64,000 nucleotides of DNA, taken from contig NZ_LMOZ01000001.1 in the NCBI RefSeq assembly GCF_001423695.1, positions 574,829 to 638,828 of the forward strand, read 5' to 3'. The stretch is from Leifsonia sp. Leaf336 (GTDB taxonomy: Bacteria > Actinomycetota > Actinomycetes > Actinomycetales > Microbacteriaceae). How positions within the stretch are numbered: position 1 is the first letter of the stretch; each line of letters begins with the position of its first letter. Positions 1 through 8,604 of this stretch are shown one piece after another. A program made the translations under genes and the position numbers. The notes under the pieces are model-generated. The model was not told the origin of the DNA, did no database searches, and saw only the letters and a program-made list of their open reading frames with translations.

Positions 1-377
1 CTCATCCCGGCCGGCACGGGTCTGTCCCGCTACCGGAACGTCTCGGTGGAGGCGACGGAGGAGGCCAAGGCGGAGCGGTACCCCAACCGCATCTTCGCCG
101 ACGACTCCGCGTTCAGCGAGAACGACCTGAGCTTCGTCGACTTCGACAGCTTCAGCTCGGACGACTACACGCTGATCGGTCTCAAGGAGAACGTCATCAT
201 CGGTAAGCTCATCCCGGCCGGCACGGGTCTGTCCCGCTACCGGAACGTCTCGGTGGAGGCGACGGAGGAGGCCAAGGCGGAGCGGTACCCCAACCGCATC
301 TTCGCCGACGACTCCGCGTTCAGCGAGAACGACCTGAGCTTCGTCGACTTCGACAGCTTCAGCTCGGACGACTACAC
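1..377 (+). repeat. In-frame tandem duplication of the rpoC 3' end (207-bp period)
   Basis: Bases 1-170 and 208-377 read as identical, with the 37-bp segment 171-207 between them. The period is 207 bp (69 codons), so the frame is kept. The 37-bp segment encodes [12 protein letters not shown], which in a normal RpoC precedes the tail, so the full unit is probably linker plus tail and its first copy starts upstream of this window. The copy number may be two or more; only the last junction is visible. Confidence 0.92.
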
Positions 378-396
378 CCCGGGCACCTACAACTGA
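1..396 (+). CDS. rpoC: RNA polymerase beta' subunit, C-terminal end (partial)
   Basis: This is the last 131 codons of an open frame that enters from the left edge. The residues [18 protein letters not shown] followed by SRYRN are the signature of the extreme C-terminus of bacterial beta' (RpoC), the catalytic RNA polymerase subunit. An acidic Ser/Asp/Phe-rich tail ending in PGTYN follows. The oddity is that the tail is present twice in frame: residues 1-56 recur at residues 70-125, so the predicted protein has a second [10 protein letters not shown] module and tail. Normal RpoC ends after one. A strong terminator follows 20 bp after the stop. Identification of rpoC is firm; whether the duplication is biological or an assembly artefact cannot be told from this window. 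Confidence 0.9.
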   Translation, partial: LIPAGTGLSRYRNVSVEATEEAKAERYPNRIFADDSAFSENDLSFVDFDSFSSDDYTLIGLKENVIIGKLIPAGTGLSRYRNVSVEATEEAKAERYPNRIFADDSAFSENDLSFVDFDSFSSDDYTPGTYN

Positions 397-416
397 TCCC
401 GTAGGTAGTCCGTACC

Positions 417-450
417 ACGAAGGCCCCCGGCTCACGCCGGGGGCCTTCGT
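417..450 (+). terminator. Rho-independent-type terminator of rpoC
   Basis: A perfect 15-bp stem (417-431 with 436-450) with a 4-nt TCAC loop lies 20 bp after the rpoC stop. There is no long U run after the stem, which is common for actinobacterial terminators. It closes the rpoB-rpoC transcription unit before the leftmost membrane protein gene. Confidence 0.85.
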
Positions 451-473
451 CGTCGGTGCCCGCGTGAATACGC

Positions 474-479
474 GAGAAT
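474..479 (+). promoter_or_regulatory. Possible leaderless -10 box (GAGAAT) before 486
   Basis: GAGAAT ends 6 nt before the GTG start at 486, the same spacing seen at several other genes here (for example TAGGCT before tsaB). No Shine-Dalgarno sequence precedes the start, so a leaderless transcript is inferred. The box is a weaker match than the TAGNNT examples. Confidence 0.4.
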
Positions 480-485
480 GGAAGC

Positions 486-713
486 GTGTGGAGGCTTCTG
501 GAGTACACGGACACGGTCGGCCGCTCGATGCTGGGCTTCGCCGCCGTCGCACTCGTGGTCGCCGTGGTCAGCTTCGTCGTGGGCATCGTCCAGGCGGCCA
601 CCGGTAACGCTGCCGGCACCCTCCCGTTCTGGCTGACGACCATGGGCTGCGCCGTGCTCGGCGGCATCCTCGTCTACCTCGCCAGCCGCCGCGGCGACCT
701 CCGCCGGCGCTGA
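486..713 (+). CDS. Small two-helix membrane protein, unknown function
   Basis: A 75-residue protein with two predicted membrane helices (about residues 16-36 and 47-66), a short connecting loop and a basic C-terminus (RRGDLRRR) that probably faces the cytosol. I do not recognise a named domain. It starts with GTG; there is no good ribosome binding site, but a possible -10 box lies 6 nt upstream, suggesting leaderless translation. It sits alone between the rpoC terminator and a convergent membrane protein gene. Reality is supported by two clean hydrophobic segments and codon bias like its neighbours; function is unknown. Confidence 0.6.
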   Translation: MWRLLEYTDTVGRSMLGFAAVALVVAVVSFVVGIVQAATGNAAGTLPFWLTTMGCAVLGGILVYLASRRGDLRRR

Positions 714-739
714 CCTGATCGCGCTGTCGCGACGATCGG

Positions 740-1090
740 TCAGTGCGAGAAGACCACGATCGTGGCCGCACCGACCGCCAGGAGTCCGACCGCCCCAGCA
801 ATCGCCGGGCGTTTCCATCCGGGTGTCCACGGGGGCAGCGCGAGTGCGAGGAACGTGAGCAGCAGGATGCCGAAGAGGAGCGGGACGGCCGCGAGGAGAC
901 TCATTCTCGATTCCGCGGGACTGGTCGGGTAGAGGCAGGAGTTCAAGCCGCACCACGCGAAATCGGCCAATCCGGTCAGGCAGACGTCGAGGACGAGAGC
1001 GAACGGCACGGAGGCCAGTAGCCAGTAGGCGTACCGAGCGCGACGGGGAGGGGCGTCGTTCGGTGTCGCGTCATTCGGCGCTGCGTCCAC
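740..1090 (-). CDS. Small membrane protein, unknown function
   Basis: A 116-residue protein starting at GTG 1090, chosen because GGAGAG precedes it by a few bases; an open frame continues upstream to 1150 but that part is Pro/Arg-rich and lacks a site. It has an Asp/Asn/Pro-rich N-terminus and three hydrophobic stretches: about 24-45, a region containing ESRMSLLAAVPLLFGILLL, and a C-terminal helix after a PPWTPGW segment. Two cysteines in the first extracytoplasmic loop (WCGLNSCLY) could form a disulfide. It converges with the preceding small gene. No family is recognised. Confidence 0.6.
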   Translation of the reverse strand: MDAAPNDATPNDAPPRRARYAYWLLASVPFALVLDVCLTGLADFAWCGLNSCLYPTSPAESRMSLLAAVPLLFGILLLTFLALALPPWTPGWKRPAIAGAVGLLAVGAATIVVFSH

Positions 1091-1326
1091 GAGTCTCTCC
1101 TTCCCCGAGCCGCGTCTCTCGGTCAATCTATCGGGCGGCGGGCAGCACATTCGGCGCTCCGCAGCGCTGGCCCCCGCGCGCGGGGCACCCGCAAGCGGGT
1201 CTGTTCCGGGTGAGCGCGGGGCGGTTACGGTGACAAGGCTTCGCCCCGCCCGGAGTCTCGCCCGGGCGACGGCGGCGCCCTGTCGTATACCCGAAGCGGC
1301 AGGACTTCTATCCGAGGAGGTCCCCC
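1091..1326. other. Intergenic region upstream of the pilus operon
   Basis: This 236-bp region separates the divergent membrane protein gene from pilB. It holds two GC-rich inverted repeats (about 1170-1186 and 1187-1200) and ends in a strong GAGGAGGT ribosome binding site at 1313-1320. The promoter of the pil operon should be here, but I could not assign a convincing -35/-10 pair. Confidence 0.4.
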
Positions 1327-2991
1327 GTGGCGTCCATGACCGAGATCCTCATCCTGCACGGCCATCTCCCGATCGAGTACCTGGACCGTGTCGAGACCGA
1401 GCCGAGTGCCGACGAGGCCGTCGTCCGTGAGCTGCTGAGCCGCGGGGCGATCACCGCCGGGCAGCTCGCGCGCGCCCGCGCGACGCAGTCCGGCCTCCCC
1501 TTCGTCGAGCTCGCCGACTACCCGGTCGACCGCACGGCGGTCGCCCTGATCCCCGGCGTGATCTGCCGCCGGCACACCGTGCTGCCCATCGGGATCGTCG
1601 ACGGATCTGTCGTGCTGGCCATGGCCGACCCGGGCAATGTCTTCGCGCTCGACGACGTGCGTGCCGCCGCACGCATGGGCGTGTCCCCGGTCGTCGCCGA
1701 CGAGGCCGACCTCCTGACCGCGATCGATCGCCACATCCGCGCCGACGATGAGCTCAGCGACCTCACCACGACGCTGGAGGAGGAATCCGCTCCCGTCGAG
1801 GATCAGAGCGCTCTGACCGACGGCGACGACGAGGCCCCGATCGTACGGTTCGTGAACCTGCTCGTGAGCCAGGCCATCCAGGACCACGCCTCCGACATCC
1901 ACATCGAGCCTGCCGAGCATGACGTGCGCGTGCGGTATCGCATCGACGGCGTGCTGCACGCGATGCAGAGCGCGCCGAAGGCGATCCAGAACGGCGTGAT
2001 CTCGCGCCTCAAGATCATGAGCGACATCGACATCGCCGAGCGCCGCAAGCCGCAGGACGGCCGCATGTCGGTCGTGCACGGCGGCCGTCAGATCGACCTC
2101 CGCGTGGCGACGCTGCCGACCGTGTGGGGCGAGAAGGTCGTCATGCGAATCCTGGACAACTCGAACACCGGGATGACGCTCACCGACCTCAACCTGCTCG
2201 AGCGCAACTTCGAGACCTACCGGGCGTCGTACTCCAAGCCGTACGGGATGATCCTGGTCACCGGCCCGACCGGCTCGGGCAAGTCGACGACGCTCTACAC
2301 GACCCTCAATGCCGTGGCCCGCCCCGAGATCAACGTGATCACCGTGGAGGACCCGGTCGAGTACCGGATGGCGGGGATCAACCAGGTGCAGGTCAACCCC
2401 AAGGCGGGCCTGACATTCGCGAGCGCGCTGCGCAGCATCCTCCGCAGCGACCCGGATGTCGTGCTGCTGGGCGAGATCCGCGACCATGAGACCGCGCAGA
2501 TCGCCATCGAGGCGTCGCTCACCGGCCACCTGGTGCTCTCGACCCTGCACACCAACGACGCGCCGAGCGCTGTGACCCGTCTGACCGAGATGGACATCGA
2601 GCCGTTCCTGGTGGGCTCGGCGCTCGACTGCGTGGTCGCCCAGCGCCTCGCCCGCCGGCTCTGCGAGCGGTGCAAGCAGCCTGGGGCGTACACGCACGAC
2701 GACCTGATCCGGTTGCGGTTCCCGGTGTCAGCCGAGCAACCGCTGCCTGACCTCTACGTCCCGGTGGGATGCCCCTCCTGCTCCAACACCGGTTACCGGG
2801 GCCGGATCGCGGTGCATGAGGTGATGGCGGTGACCGAGGACATCGAGCGGCTGGCCGTCGAGCGCGCCTCGAGCGCCGAGATCGGACGCACCGCCCGGGA
2901 GCAGGGCATGTTGACTCTGCGCGAGGACGGCTGGGAGAAGGTCAAGCGCGGCATGACGTCCGTGGAAGAGATCCTGAGAGTGGTTGCCTAG
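1327..2991 (+). CDS. pilB: Type IV pilus assembly ATPase PilB (GspE family)
   Basis: A 554-residue cytoplasmic ATPase that would power pilus extension. The N-terminal region (about 35-140) matches the MshEN/GspE N-domain. The motor domain carries Walker A GPTGSGKST at 313-321, an Asp box (VITVEDPVEY), Walker B DPDVVLLGEIRD from residue 375, and the His box SLTGHLVLSTLHTNDA. The zinc-binding tetracysteine that marks assembly rather than retraction ATPases is intact (C446, C449, C482, C485). GTG at 1327 was chosen over ATG 1336 because AGGAGG lies 7 nt upstream of the GTG. It is the first gene of a pil operon running to 13725, and pilT starts 8 bp after its stop. Confidence 0.95.
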   Translation: MASMTEILILHGHLPIEYLDRVETEPSADEAVVRELLSRGAITAGQLARARATQSGLPFVELADYPVDRTAVALIPGVICRRHTVLPIGIVDGSVVLAMADPGNVFALDDVRAAARMGVSPVVADEADLLTAIDRHIRADDELSDLTTTLEEESAPVEDQSALTDGDDEAPIVRFVNLLVSQAIQDHASDIHIEPAEHDVRVRYRIDGVLHAMQSAPKAIQNGVISRLKIMSDIDIAERRKPQDGRMSVVHGGRQIDLRVATLPTVWGEKVVMRILDNSNTGMTLTDLNLLERNFETYRASYSKPYGMILVTGPTGSGKSTTLYTTLNAVARPEINVITVEDPVEYRMAGINQVQVNPKAGLTFASALRSILRSDPDVVLLGEIRDHETAQIAIEASLTGHLVLSTLHTNDAPSAVTRLTEMDIEPFLVGSALDCVVAQRLARRLCERCKQPGAYTHDDLIRLRFPVSAEQPLPDLYVPVGCPSCSNTGYRGRIAVHEVMAVTEDIERLAVERASSAEIGRTAREQGMLTLREDGWEKVKRGMTSVEEILRVVA

Positions 2992-2999
2992 GAGGGCCG

Positions 3000-4613
3000 A
3001 TGACAACGAACGACGAGAGCTGGGGCGGGTTCCCGCCGCCGACGGCGAAGCCGATCTACGAGATCCCCGTCACGCCTCCGGGCGCAACGGCGGAAGGCTG
3101 GAATCCCGGAGCCGGCGTGCCGGTCGAGCCGCCGACATGGCCAGCGCCGCGATCTTTCGCGGAGCAGCCTCCGGCGCCCACCGCGGCGTATCCCGTCATT
3201 CAGGGCGGGGTGGAGCACCTCGCGCCCGCTGCTCCGCCACCGGCAGGCTCTTCCCCATCGTCAGTGGTGTGGTCGTTGGAAACGGCCGCCAACGCCCCGA
3301 TCGACCCGGCGCACCCCACGGAGGCTCCACGTCTCGTTCCGGCAGGACGACGGGCCGCCGAGTACACCGAGGTCGTCGAACCCGCGACGGCGGTCGCCGC
3401 CACTCACGACCACCCCGCCGACGACCTCACCCTACTGACGCCCGACGAGCGGTCGGCTCTGGAGGGTGCGGACCCCGAGCTCGTCGCCGCGCTTCGCGAG
3501 GTCGTCTATCGCGGTGCTTCCGACCTCCACGTCACCGCCGGCGCGTCGCCGATGGTCCGCATCGACGGATCGCTAACGCCGGCCGGAGCTAGCGATCCCT
3601 GGAACCACGACCGGACGAGAACGGCATTGATGAGCCTCCTGACGTCACGTCAGCAGGAGATCTTCTCCCGCGAGCTGGAGCTCGACTTCGCGTTCACGAT
3701 CTCTGCGAACTCGCGATTCCGCGTCAATCTCTATCAGCAACGCGGTTCGATCGGAGCTGCCTTCCGCCTCATCCCGACGGAGATCAAGCAACTGCGAGAG
3801 CTCGGTGTGCCCGAGCAGATCGCGAAGTTCGCCCAGCTTCCGCGCGGACTGGTACTCGTGACGGGACCGACCGGATCCGGCAAGTCGACGACTCTCGCGG
3901 CTCTCATCGATCTGGTGAACACCACGCGAGCGGACCATATCGTCACAGTCGAAGACCCGATCGAGTTCATGCACAAGCACAAGCGCGCGATCGTGAACCA
4001 GCGCGAAGTGGGCCACGATACCCACAGCTTCAACAACGCGCTCAAGCACGTTCTCCGTCAGGACCCCGACGTGATCCTGATCGGTGAGCTCCGCGACCTG
4101 GAGACGATCTCCGTCGCGCTGACCGCTGCGGAGACCGGTCACCTGGTGTTCGCAACCCTGCACACGCAGGACGCGCCTCAGACGATCGACCGTGTCATCG
4201 ACGTATTCCCGCCGCATCAGCAGGACCAAGTGCGCGCCCAGCTCGCGGCCACACTTCAGGGGGTCGTCTGCCAGACGCTAGTCAAACGCGCATCCGGGCG
4301 TGGGCGCGCGGTCGCGACGGAGATACTCATGATCACCCCGGCGATCGCGAACCTGATCCGTGAGGGCAAGACCTATCAGATCTCGTCCATGATGCAGGCG
4401 GGCCGCGAGTCGGGGATGCACACTATGGACCAGCACCTCGCAGACCTGGTCAATGCGGGAACGGTGACGCGTACCGCCGCTCTCGAGAAGGCTCACGACA
4501 CCGAGGGCATCGGGCGACTCATCCAGCGCGTGGACGGGGCGGCTGCCCAGGGTGCCGCGATCTCGACCAGCGGGCCGGACTATGGCGACACCTACTCAGG
4601 CACGGTGAGGTAA
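3000..4613 (+). CDS. pilT: Type IV pilus retraction ATPase PilT with Pro-rich N-terminal extension
   Basis: A 537-residue motor ATPase. The PilT core begins near residue 150 and has Walker A GPTGSGKST at 289-297, the Asp box VTVEDPIEF, Walker B DPDVILIGELRD, a His box (ETGHLVFATLHTQDA) and the PilT-type AIANLIREGK element followed by GRESGMHTMDQHL, so retraction rather than assembly is likely. It lacks the PilB tetracysteine. Unusually, about 150 residues rich in Pro, Ala and Glu precede the core; typical PilT is about 350 residues. ATG 3000 has AGGAGG 3 nt upstream. Twitching or DNA-uptake use is inferred from the family. Confidence 0.93.
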   Translation: MTTNDESWGGFPPPTAKPIYEIPVTPPGATAEGWNPGAGVPVEPPTWPAPRSFAEQPPAPTAAYPVIQGGVEHLAPAAPPPAGSSPSSVVWSLETAANAPIDPAHPTEAPRLVPAGRRAAEYTEVVEPATAVAATHDHPADDLTLLTPDERSALEGADPELVAALREVVYRGASDLHVTAGASPMVRIDGSLTPAGASDPWNHDRTRTALMSLLTSRQQEIFSRELELDFAFTISANSRFRVNLYQQRGSIGAAFRLIPTEIKQLRELGVPEQIAKFAQLPRGLVLVTGPTGSGKSTTLAALIDLVNTTRADHIVTVEDPIEFMHKHKRAIVNQREVGHDTHSFNNALKHVLRQDPDVILIGELRDLETISVALTAAETGHLVFATLHTQDAPQTIDRVIDVFPPHQQDQVRAQLAATLQGVVCQTLVKRASGRGRAVATEILMITPAIANLIREGKTYQISSMMQAGRESGMHTMDQHLADLVNAGTVTRTAALEKAHDTEGIGRLIQRVDGAAAQGAAISTSGPDYGDTYSGTVR

Positions 4614-5840
4614 TTGGCTGGAGCAACAACCTTCGCTTACAAGGGCCGCGACGTCGACGGCAAGATCGTCAAGGGGAAGCTCGACGCGCAGGGACAGTCG
4701 GCGGCAGTGGCTCGGCTGCGCACGCTCGGGGTCTCACCGATCTCCGTCTCGGAGGCACCGGAAGGCACCGGCCTCAATCGCGACATCAACATCGGGTTCG
4801 GCACCGGCGTAAAGCTGAAGGATCTGGCGATCCTCAGCCGGCAGATGGCCACGATGATCGCCGCGGGTCTCTCGTTGCTGAAGACGCTGAACATCCTCGC
4901 CGAGCAGACGGAGAACAAGAAGCTCGCGGCGATGATGGAGGGCGTCCGTGACGACGTCGAGACCGGTGTCTCCGTCTCGGATGCGCTTCGGAAGCACGAC
5001 AGGGTCTTCCCTCCCCTGATGATCAACATGGTGCGTGCTGGCGAGACCGGTGGCTTTCTCGACGACGCCCTGGAGTCGGTCGCGGAGAACTTCGAGAAGG
5101 AGGTCAAACTCCGTTCGACGATCAAGTCAGCGATGACCTACCCCGTCATCGTCCTGGCCATGTCTCTGCTCGCGGTAATGGCGATGCTGCTCTTCATCGT
5201 CCCGGTGTTCGAGAACATGTTCAAAGGCCTCGGGGCACCGCTGCCGGTGCCGACCGAGATCCTCGTCATCCTCTCGCATGCGATGGTCTGGATCGCTCCG
5301 ATCCTCATCGTCGGCCTGATCGTCTTCGCGATCTGGTGGTCGCGCAATCGGCACACGGTCGAGGTCCGGAGGCGCGTGGATCCGCTCAAGCTCAAGGTCC
5401 CCGTCTTCGGGCCGCTCTTGAAGAAGATCGCTGTCGCGCGCTTCAGCCGCAACCTCTCGAACATGATCGGTGCCGGCGTGCCGATCCTGCAGGCTCTCAG
5501 GATCGTGGGCGAAACGAGCGGCAACTGGGTGATCGAGCGGGCTCTTGTCGAGGTCTCCGAGTCGGTCCGCCAGGGCGAGTCGATTGCGAAGCCTCTGTTG
5601 CAGCAGCCTGTGTTCCCGGCCATGGTCACGCAGATGATCGCCGTGGGGGAGGACTCCGGCTCGCTGGAGACCATGCTGAATAAGATCGCCGACTTCTACG
5701 AGCAAGAAGTGGAGGCTGCGACGGAGCAGCTGACCGCGATGATCGAACCCATTCTCATCGGGTTCCTCGGCGTCGTGATCGGCGGCATGGTCATCGCTCT
5801 GTACATGCCGATCTTCCAGATCGGTTCGCTCATCAAGTGA
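4614..5840 (+). CDS. pilC: Type IV pilus inner membrane platform protein PilC
   Basis: A 408-residue GspF/PilC family protein, the membrane platform on which PilB and PilT act. Two T2SSF domains (about 70-190 and 270-395) each carry the conserved AGL/AGVP and GETGG or GEDSG turns. Hydrophobic segments lie near residues 170-200, 220-245 and at the C-terminus. The start is TTG at 4614, directly after the pilT stop, with GTGAGG inside the pilT end as the ribosome binding site; translational coupling is likely. A hairpin follows before the pilin gene. Confidence 0.93.
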   Translation: MAGATTFAYKGRDVDGKIVKGKLDAQGQSAAVARLRTLGVSPISVSEAPEGTGLNRDINIGFGTGVKLKDLAILSRQMATMIAAGLSLLKTLNILAEQTENKKLAAMMEGVRDDVETGVSVSDALRKHDRVFPPLMINMVRAGETGGFLDDALESVAENFEKEVKLRSTIKSAMTYPVIVLAMSLLAVMAMLLFIVPVFENMFKGLGAPLPVPTEILVILSHAMVWIAPILIVGLIVFAIWWSRNRHTVEVRRRVDPLKLKVPVFGPLLKKIAVARFSRNLSNMIGAGVPILQALRIVGETSGNWVIERALVEVSESVRQGESIAKPLLQQPVFPAMVTQMIAVGEDSGSLETMLNKIADFYEQEVEAATEQLTAMIEPILIGFLGVVIGGMVIALYMPIFQIGSLIK

Positions 5841-5846
5841 CTCGTT

Positions 5847-5865
5847 CGGGGGTTCTGTCCCCCCG
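5847..5865 (+). terminator. Hairpin between pilC and the pilin gene
   Basis: A 6-bp C/G stem (5847-5852 with 5860-5865) with a 7-nt loop lies 6 bp after the pilC stop. The 152-bp gap then becomes A/T richer up to the pilin start. This layout suggests partial termination and a separate pilin promoter, which would let the major pilin be expressed more than the machinery; this is inference. Confidence 0.45.
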
Positions 5866-5992
5866 GACTGGGGTATCTAAGGTGCGATATTCCCCCCTTT
5901 CGTGGGATTATCCTCCGAATTTTCTTCGAAATAGCATCAAGCGACGAACGGACCGATTGGCCGCTCGAATTCCCGACCGAAGGACAACTGCA

Positions 5993-6478
5993 ATGTACTT
6001 CCGACTCATGGGCAAGCTGAACGCCCGTCGTAAGGGCCTCCTGGAGGAGGGCGAGAAGGGCTTCACCCTGATCGAGCTCCTCGTCGTGGTCATCATCATC
6101 GGCATCCTCGCCGCCATCGCCATCCCGATCTACATCGGCATCCAGAACAACGCCAAGGACACGGCGGTCAAGACCGACCTGTCGAACGTGAAGACCGCCC
6201 TGGTCGCCGCGTACACCAACAACCCGTCGGCGACCTTCCCGACCTCGTTGGACCCGACGACGGTGATCGGCACCAGCGGTCCGACCCTGAGCTCGCTCGG
6301 AGCGACCGCGAGTGGAAACTACACCGGGACCGGCGGGCAGGCCCCCAAGGCCTTCGCCAGCTCGACTTTCACCAACTTCTGCGTTGACGCGATCAGCGCC
6401 GACACGAAGAACCCGTTCCACGTCGACTCGAAGAACGGCGTCTCCTCCGGAGCCTGCACGGCGCTCCCGGGTAACTGA
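5993..6478 (+). CDS. pilA: Type IV major pilin (prepilin)
   Basis: A 161-residue prepilin. A 23-residue basic leader ends in EKG, and cleavage G/F would yield a mature N-terminus FTLIELLVVVIIIGILAAI with the conserved Glu at +5. This is the classic class III signal processed by PilD, which is encoded 4 kb downstream. The globular part is Thr/Ser/Asn/Gly-rich and has two cysteines near the C-terminus (FCVD and GACT), likely the D-region disulfide. ATG 5993 was chosen for its GAAGGA site 8 nt upstream; ATG 6008 is possible. It follows pilC after a hairpin, consistent with separate high expression. Confidence 0.92.
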   Translation: MYFRLMGKLNARRKGLLEEGEKGFTLIELLVVVIIIGILAAIAIPIYIGIQNNAKDTAVKTDLSNVKTALVAAYTNNPSATFPTSLDPTTVIGTSGPTLSSLGATASGNYTGTGGQAPKAFASSTFTNFCVDAISADTKNPFHVDSKNGVSSGACTALPGN

Positions 6479-6568
6479 TCCGTCCGGCCAGTGGGGCGCC
6501 ATTCTCGCGGCGCCCCACCGGCCGTCCCTCGTCTCCAGCAGTCTCGCCTCAACCCGAAGGAGGTGACC

Positions 6569-7930
6569 ATGTCCATTAGCCGGATCCTCCGCCGCCTCGA
6601 CGGCGACGACGGTCTGACGCTGATCGAGGTCATGATCGCCATCTTCGTCTTCGGCATCATCGCCACCCTGGTCGCCTTCTCGATGACCAGCTCTCTGGTC
6701 CGCGTCCGCGAGTCCCGTGCCCGCGAGATCGCCACCAACCTCGCCGCGCAGGAGATCGACTACGACCGCTCGGTGAGCAATGTGTTCACCATCGACAGCG
6801 ACGCGTGGACCCAGGTCGTCAACGGAACGACCTTTCACATCAGCCGCAAAGCTGACTGGGTGCCGACGAACAACAGCACCGTCGCTTGCGGCGCCGGCGG
6901 TGGCACGCTTCAGTACAAGAAGCTGAACATCTCCGTCAGCTGGGATGGTCAGGTAGCCGGGACGAGTCCCGTCACCGCCAACAGCATCATCGCGCCGAAC
7001 AGCCGCATCAACGATCCGATGCTGGGCACGATCATCATCTCCGTCACCTCCTCGACCGGTGCCGGAACCGAGGGAGTGACGGCGACGGTCTCGCCGTCAT
7101 CGACCAACCCCAATGGTGCGGTCGCACTCGCGGCGCAGCCCGCGGCGACGGATTCCAACGGCTGCACATATGCGCTGAAGGTGACGCCCGGCAACTACGA
7201 TGTGAAGCTCTCCACGCCGAACTACGTGGACATCAAGCAGAACCCGAACCCTGTCGTCTCGACACTTCCTGTCTCGGGCGGCGGCGTCGGCAAGGCGCCG
7301 TTCACCTACGACAACGGCGCTCTGTATTCGCTGCAGTACACCTCCGGGGTGCCTCCCACGAACCTGCCCGTCACCTTCGTGAGCGTGGTCGGAGGTGTGT
7401 ATACCCAGACCCTCGGCACCACCGCGAGCATTCGGCTATTCCCGTTCGCTGACGGCTATTCCGCGTTCGCGGGTGCCTACGTCGCACCGGTCGGTTCGAA
7501 TCCGACCTGCCTCACCGTCGATCCCGCCGCCTGGACGACGCCCGCCTCCGGCGATGGCGCGACAGGCAAGGCGGTCGGTGCCGCGCCGGCGGCTGGCCCC
7601 GGCGGGTCCGGTCCGATGCCGGTGGCCTCCGGCGTGGTGAAGGTCAGCGGTCTCACTGTGGGCCGGTATGTCACCGCCGTGTCCCAGTCGCCGGTGAGCG
7701 GCTCCGGAGATCCCGGATGTGCGATCAGCACGCCGAACCTAACGTTCGGGCCGGTCACCGCGACGACCATGACTTACGTCCTCCCCTTCGGCGCCTGGAA
7801 GCTCTATACGGGAACGAGTTCGGGCAGCACGACGACCTCCATCCCCACGACTTCAATGACTCCGGTGACGCGAGCGATCGTCACAGCGCCCTCGACCATC
7901 ACGCTCGACCCGAGAACGGTCGGCCCGTGA
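6569..7930 (+). CDS. Large minor pilin / pseudopilin
   Basis: A 453-residue protein with a short leader ending in DGDDG and cleavage before LTLIEVMIAIFVFGIIATL, with Glu at +5, so it is a PilD substrate. The large ectodomain contains a stretch (about 160-230) with a GCTYALKVTPGNYDVKLS pattern resembling carboxypeptidase-regulatory-like or prealbumin beta folds, then Gly/Pro/Thr-rich sequence. ATG 6569 has AAGGAGGTGACC upstream, a near-perfect ribosome binding site. The size suggests a tip-located minor pilin, possibly an adhesin; that role is inference. The stop overlaps the next start (GTGA). Confidence 0.85.
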   Translation: MSISRILRRLDGDDGLTLIEVMIAIFVFGIIATLVAFSMTSSLVRVRESRAREIATNLAAQEIDYDRSVSNVFTIDSDAWTQVVNGTTFHISRKADWVPTNNSTVACGAGGGTLQYKKLNISVSWDGQVAGTSPVTANSIIAPNSRINDPMLGTIIISVTSSTGAGTEGVTATVSPSSTNPNGAVALAAQPAATDSNGCTYALKVTPGNYDVKLSTPNYVDIKQNPNPVVSTLPVSGGGVGKAPFTYDNGALYSLQYTSGVPPTNLPVTFVSVVGGVYTQTLGTTASIRLFPFADGYSAFAGAYVAPVGSNPTCLTVDPAAWTTPASGDGATGKAVGAAPAAGPGGSGPMPVASGVVKVSGLTVGRYVTAVSQSPVSGSGDPGCAISTPNLTFGPVTATTMTYVLPFGAWKLYTGTSSGSTTTSIPTTSMTPVTRAIVTAPSTITLDPRTVGP

Positions 7931-8604
7931 GCACGTCGACGGAACGCACACAGCCTCGGGATGCCGGCATCACGCTCGCCGAGGTACTCGTGGCGATGAT
8001 GATCTTCGGGATCATGCTCACAATCGTCGGTGCCGTCTTCGTGTCGACGAATCGCAACTTCGCCATCTCCCGTTCGTTGGACACCAATACCAAGTCCGCT
8101 TCCAACGGGATGAACGAGGTGTCGCGTGTCCTGCGCGCCGCCACCGAGAACCCGGTCAGGGGACAGGCACTGAACGATCCCGCGTTTCAATCGATCGGTC
8201 CCGAGACGCTCACCGTCTACGCCTACGTCAATCTGAGCTCGTCGGCCGAGCAGCCCATCCAGGTCCGGTTCTCCGTGGATGCCAGCAGGAACCTCGTGGA
8301 GGAGGTCTGGCCGGGGACGGCTCAGACCGGCGGATACTGGACGTTCCCCAATCCCACCTCGGTCGCTGCGACCACCAAGCGCATCCTTGCCAGCAGCATC
8401 ATCCCCTCGTCGGGAAGCGTCGCTCCGCTGTTCAGCTATCTCGGGGTGACGAACACCCCCCTATCGAACCCAGCGACGAACCCGAGGAGCATCGCCGCCG
8501 TCCAGGTGTCGATCACGGCAGGTACGACCACGGCCGGCGACATGTCGAACGTGACCATCCAGAACACGGTCGGTCTTCCCAATCTCCCTCTAGCGAGGTC
8601 GTGA
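7927..8604 (+). CDS. Minor pilin (PilW/PilJ-like prepilin)
   Basis: A 225-residue prepilin. The leader ends in RDAG and cleavage before ITLAEVLVAMMIFGIMLTI leaves Glu at +5. The ectodomain has the organisation of PilW/GspJ-type minor pilins (SLDTNTKSASNGMNEVSRVLRAA), which join the pilus-tip priming complex. GTG 7927 overlaps the stop of the preceding minor pilin gene by 4 nt, and the stop here overlaps the following ATG, so three pilus components are translationally coupled. Confidence 0.85.
   Translation: MSTSTERTQPRDAGITLAEVLVAMMIFGIMLTIVGAVFVSTNRNFAISRSLDTNTKSASNGMNEVSRVLRAATENPVRGQALNDPAFQSIGPETLTVYAYVNLSSSAEQPIQVRFSVDASRNLVEEVWPGTAQTGGYWTFPNPTSVAATTKRILASSIIPSSGSVAPLFSYLGVTNTPLSNPATNPRSIAAVQVSITAGTTTAGDMSNVTIQNTVGLPNLPLARS

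Noticed and set aside
1170-1200. GC-rich inverted repeats as a terminator of the minus-strand membrane gene
   Set aside because: They lie upstream of that gene's start, so they cannot terminate it; a leader or chance GC structure is more likely.
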